A DNA stretch of 64,000 nucleotides from Teichococcus oryzae (GTDB taxonomy: Bacteria; Pseudomonadota; Alphaproteobacteria; Acetobacterales; Acetobacteraceae): contig NZ_VUKA01000002.1 of the NCBI RefSeq assembly GCF_008386565.1, positions 434,001 to 498,000 on the forward strand, in the 5' to 3' direction. This document shows, in pieces, positions 61,704 through 64,000 of this stretch. The number at the start of each line of letters is the position of its first letter. Positions within the stretch are counted from its first letter, which is position 1. The notes below the pieces were generated by a model. The model had not been told where the DNA came from. It did not search any database and saw only the letters and a list, made by a program, of their open reading frames with translations. The position numbers and the translations under genes are program-made.

Positions 61704-62876
61704 TCACTCCCTTTCCAGAACCAGGGTCGCGCTGCCATGGCGGGTGCCGAGCGAGCCGCCCGTGCCATGCGCCAGCGCCAGGTTGCAATTCGGCACCTGC
61801 ACGGCCGGATGCGCCTCGCCGCGCAATTGCCGCACCGCCTCGATCACCTTGGTGATGCCGCCGCGATTGGCGGGATGGTTGTTGCATAGCCCGCCGCCAT
61901 CGGTGTTGAAGGGCAGCTTGCCGACGCCGCTGATCAGATTGCCATCGGCGACGAAACGCCCGCCCTGGCCCTTCTCGCAGAAGCCGAGATCCTCCAGCTG
62001 CAACAGAACCGTGATGGTGAAGCTGTCATAGATGCTGGCGTATTTGATGTCGGCCGGCGTCACGCCGGCTTCCTCGAAGGCGCGGGCGCCGGAGAAGCGC
62101 GCGCCGGTATAGGTCAGGTCGAGCTGCCCGCCCATCTGGTGCTTCACCGCCTCGCCCGCGCCGCGGACGCTGACCACCGGCCGCTTCAGGGAGCGGGCGA
62201 TTTCCGGCCGCGTCACCACCAGCGCGCCGCCGCCATCGCTGATCACGCAGCAATCCAGGCGGTGCAGCGGGTCCGCCACCATGGGCGAGTTCACCACATC
62301 CTCCACCGTCACCACCTTGCGCAGCATGGCGTGCTCGTTGTGCTGCGCGTGATGGCTCGCCGCCACCTTGATCCAGGCGAGCTGCTCGGAGGTGGTGCCG
62401 AATTCATGCATGTGCCGCCGGGCGCACAGCGCGTACATGTTGGCCACGGCCGCGCCATACGGGTATTCGAACTGCACATCGGGCTGCGCCGGGTTGCCGG
62501 CGCGCGGCGCCGTGCCGGTCGCCATGCCTTCCGAGCGTGGGCGCCCGGCCAGCGTGATCAGCGCGACATTGCACTTGCCGAGCGCGATGGCCTCCGCCGC
62601 ATGCCCGACATGCAGCAGATAGGAGCTGCCGCCCACATCGGTGGAGTCGACATGCCGCAGCCGGTCGAGGCCGATATAGTCGGCCATGCTCAGCGGCCCC
62701 ATGCCGGGCGCGTCGCCGGCGCAGAAATAACCGTCCACGTCCGCGCGGGTCAGCCCCGCGTCGCGCAGCGCGCCAAGCGCCACCTCGGCATGGAGCTGCG
62801 CCGTGCTCTTGTTCTCGGCCTTGCGCGTCGGATGCTCATAGGCTCCGGCGATGCAGGCTTTGCCACGAATGCTCAA
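61704..62876 (-). CDS. SCP-x/thiolase-fold protein lacking the nucleophilic cysteine
   Basis: A 390-residue thiolase-superfamily protein. The start is TTG (62876) with AGGAAGGGGG about ten bases upstream. The region of the acyl-accepting Cys reads TDVGGSSYLLHVGHA (79-92), with serines 84 and 85 and no cysteine. YDSFTIT (283-289) resembles the YDCFT block whose Tyr is catalytic in the Ltp2 retro-aldolase. NTDGGGLCNNHPANRGG (324-340) and AHGTGGSLGTRHGSATLVL at the C-terminus replace the usual C-G-G. With a DUF35 partner encoded next, a retro-aldol or carbon-carbon cleavage of an acyl-CoA is more likely than standard thiolysis. The second Ltp2 tyrosine is not obvious here. Confidence 0.88.
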   Translation of the reverse strand: MSIRGKACIAGAYEHPTRKAENKSTAQLHAEVALGALRDAGLTRADVDGYFCAGDAPGMGPLSMADYIGLDRLRHVDSTDVGGSSYLLHVGHAAEAIALGKCNVALITLAGRPRSEGMATGTAPRAGNPAQPDVQFEYPYGAAVANMYALCARRHMHEFGTTSEQLAWIKVAASHHAQHNEHAMLRKVVTVEDVVNSPMVADPLHRLDCCVISDGGGALVVTRPEIARSLKRPVVSVRGAGEAVKHQMGGQLDLTYTGARFSGARAFEEAGVTPADIKYASIYDSFTITVLLQLEDLGFCEKGQGGRFVADGNLISGVGKLPFNTDGGGLCNNHPANRGGITKVIEAVRQLRGEAHPAVQVPNCNLALAHGTGGSLGTRHGSATLVLERE

Positions 62877-63084
62877 GCGTGTTGCCCCCTTCCTGTCTTG
62901 CTGTTCTCAGTCCGCGCCACATCGCTGACGCGCGCCATCCCGGCCAGCGCGCGATCCCGCCCCGGATAAAGCGCCCGAAGGCGGCAGGCATTGTGCCGCC
63001 TTTCGTCGCGGAGCGCGGCGGCCGCCCTGGCTGCCATGCCGGTCCCGCTGGCGGGAAAAGCGCGCCGTTGCGGCATCGCGTGCA

Positions 63085-64000
63085 TCAGCCCGGCAGGCCC
63101 AGCACGTTCTTGGCCAGGATGCCGCGCTGGATCTCGGAGCTGCCGCCATAGATCGTGGTTGGCCGCGCCTCGATGAACTGCCCGGCGGGATGCAGGTCGC
63201 GGTTGCCTTCCATGGGCTCCAGCAGCCCCGCATGCTCCCCGGCGATTTCCAGCATCAACTCCGTGATGCGCTGGAACAGCTCCGCCTGGTGCAGCTTCAG
63301 CATCGATACGTCCGGGCCGAGCGTCTCCCCGCGCCGCAGCACCGCGACATAGGTTTCGTAAAGGTCCTTATGGTCCTCGAGGTCCATGCGCAGGCGGGTG
63401 TAGCGGTCGGCGAAATCGGGATCGTCCGACACGCCCATCCGCTCGGCCAGCAGCTTCAGCCGCGCCAGCGCGTAGCCCGATTGCCGCGGGGAGCCGAGAA
63501 AGATGCGCTCGAAGCCCAGCAGCGCCTTGGCCATGCTCCAGCCCTTGTTGGGCTCGCCGACCAGATTTTCCTTCGGCACGCGGACATTGTCGAAGAACAC
63601 CTCGCAGAACTCGTCATGCAGGGCGAGGTTGATGATCGGCCGCACCGTCACGCCCGGCATCTTCATGTCGATCAGCAGGAAGGAGATGCCGTCCTGCTTC
63701 TTCGCCGACTTGTCGGTGCGCACCAGGCAGAAGATCCAGTTGGCGTCGGTCGCCAGCGTGGTCCAGATCTTCTGGCCGTTGACCACGTAATGGTCGCCGT
63801 CCAGCACCGCCTCGGTCCGCAGGGAGGCGAGGTCGGAGCCGGCGCCCGGCTCGGAATAGCCCTGGCACCAGATGTCCTCGCCCGCCAGGATGCGGGGCAG
63901 GAAGCGCTGGCGCTGTTCCTCCGTGCCGAAGCGGATCAGCAGGGGCCCGAGCATGATGACGCCGTGGTCGGGCAGGCGCGCCACGCCGTGCCGCTCATAT
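63085..64000 (-). CDS. acyl-CoA dehydrogenase (5' end beyond the window)
   Basis: 305 C-terminal residues of an acyl-CoA dehydrogenase; the frame is open to the window edge, so the true start lies outside. CQGYSEPGAGSDLASLRTEAV and DHYVVNGQKIWTTLATDANWI are the FAD and substrate blocks. SFLLIDMKMPGVTVRPI follows, and the end IYGGSSEIQRGILAKNVLGL has GGSSEI where many members have the YEGT Glu. It is the first visible gene of the minus-strand thiolase/DUF35/SDR cluster, 208 bases upstream of the thiolase gene. The gap holds a GGCGGCA/TGCCGCC hairpin at 62980-63000 and nothing else I can name. Likely cooperates in beta-oxidation-type degradation. Confidence 0.93.
   Translation of the reverse strand, partial: YERHGVARLPDHGVIMLGPLLIRFGTEEQRQRFLPRILAGEDIWCQGYSEPGAGSDLASLRTEAVLDGDHYVVNGQKIWTTLATDANWIFCLVRTDKSAKKQDGISFLLIDMKMPGVTVRPIINLALHDEFCEVFFDNVRVPKENLVGEPNKGWSMAKALLGFERIFLGSPRQSGYALARLKLLAERMGVSDDPDFADRYTRLRMDLEDHKDLYETYVAVLRRGETLGPDVSMLKLHQAELFQRITELMLEIAGEHAGLLEPMEGNRDLHPAGQFIEARPTTIYGGSSEIQRGILAKNVLGLPG

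Overview
The window is a GC-rich (by eye close to 70 percent) bacterial chromosome segment, almost fully coding, that looks like an alphaproteobacterium of the Acetobacteraceae/Roseomonas type. That placement is an inference from base composition, the number of tripartite-tricarboxylate (Bug) and TRAP solute receptors carrying Tat-like signals, and the catabolic repertoire; no rRNA or phylogenetic marker is present to prove it. The only RNA gene found is a tRNA-Arg(CCG). I saw no IS element, prophage, CRISPR array or replication origin. The content is a run of catabolic islands, each made of an uptake system, enzymes and often a local regulator. Nine solute-binding proteins occur in 64 kb.

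Left part (0-12.5 kb): an operon of class III aminotransferase, family-5 solute receptor and a protein like the large subunit of N,N-dimethylformamidase; then tRNA-Arg, an amidase, and a divergent TRAP transporter (dctPQM-like) followed by a uronate-dehydrogenase-like enzyme and an aldose 1-epimerase. This second group suggests uptake and oxidation of a sugar acid. A monomeric-sarcosine-oxidase-like flavoprotein follows.

13.6-23.7 kb is a compact pentose regulon. A minus-strand operon reads deoC, sugar-binding protein, RbsA-type ATPase, two RbsC-type permeases, a DUF4432/mutarotase-like protein and a ribokinase-family kinase. A divergent pair encodes a DeoR-family regulator and an FGGY carbohydrate kinase. 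The shared intergenic region has three 9-bp TTGTT repeats lying over a good sigma70-like promoter. 2-Deoxyribose (or a related pentose or pentitol) is the best substrate guess.

23.7-34 kb: a TakP-like TRAP system with a D-lactate-dehydrogenase-like flavoprotein and a DDAH/arginine-deiminase-fold enzyme, a YdjM-type membrane protein, an HpcH/HpaI aldolase, 5-dehydro-4-deoxyglucarate dehydratase, and a DinB polymerase with an N-terminal zinc ribbon.

34-38.2 kb: a carboxymuconolactone-decarboxylase-like protein, two tandem paralogous SDRs, a Bug receptor and an IclR regulator. The IclR gene faces a plus-strand run of 14 tightly packed genes (38.4-53.2 kb): CoA transferase, two Bug receptors, a pair of acyl-CoA dehydrogenases, enoyl-CoA hydratase, tyrosine phosphatase, PRISE-like enone reductase, a full LivKGFHM transporter and an NDP-forming acyl-CoA synthetase. 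A 21-bp palindrome overlaps both divergent promoters between them. The run looks like uptake, CoA activation and beta-oxidation-type degradation of an unknown carboxylic acid.

53.2-64 kb: a quinone oxidoreductase; an acyl-CoA dehydrogenase/SDR/APH-type kinase trio resembling levulinate (lva) or ACAD10/11 4-hydroxyacid catabolism; an SMP-30 lactonase; a second IclR with a fourth Bug receptor; and a minus-strand cluster of acyl-CoA dehydrogenase (cut by the window end), a thiolase-fold protein lacking the usual cysteine, a DUF35 OB-fold partner and an HSD17B4-like SDR. Several ends of genes carry long perfect GC-rich hairpins without a T tract.
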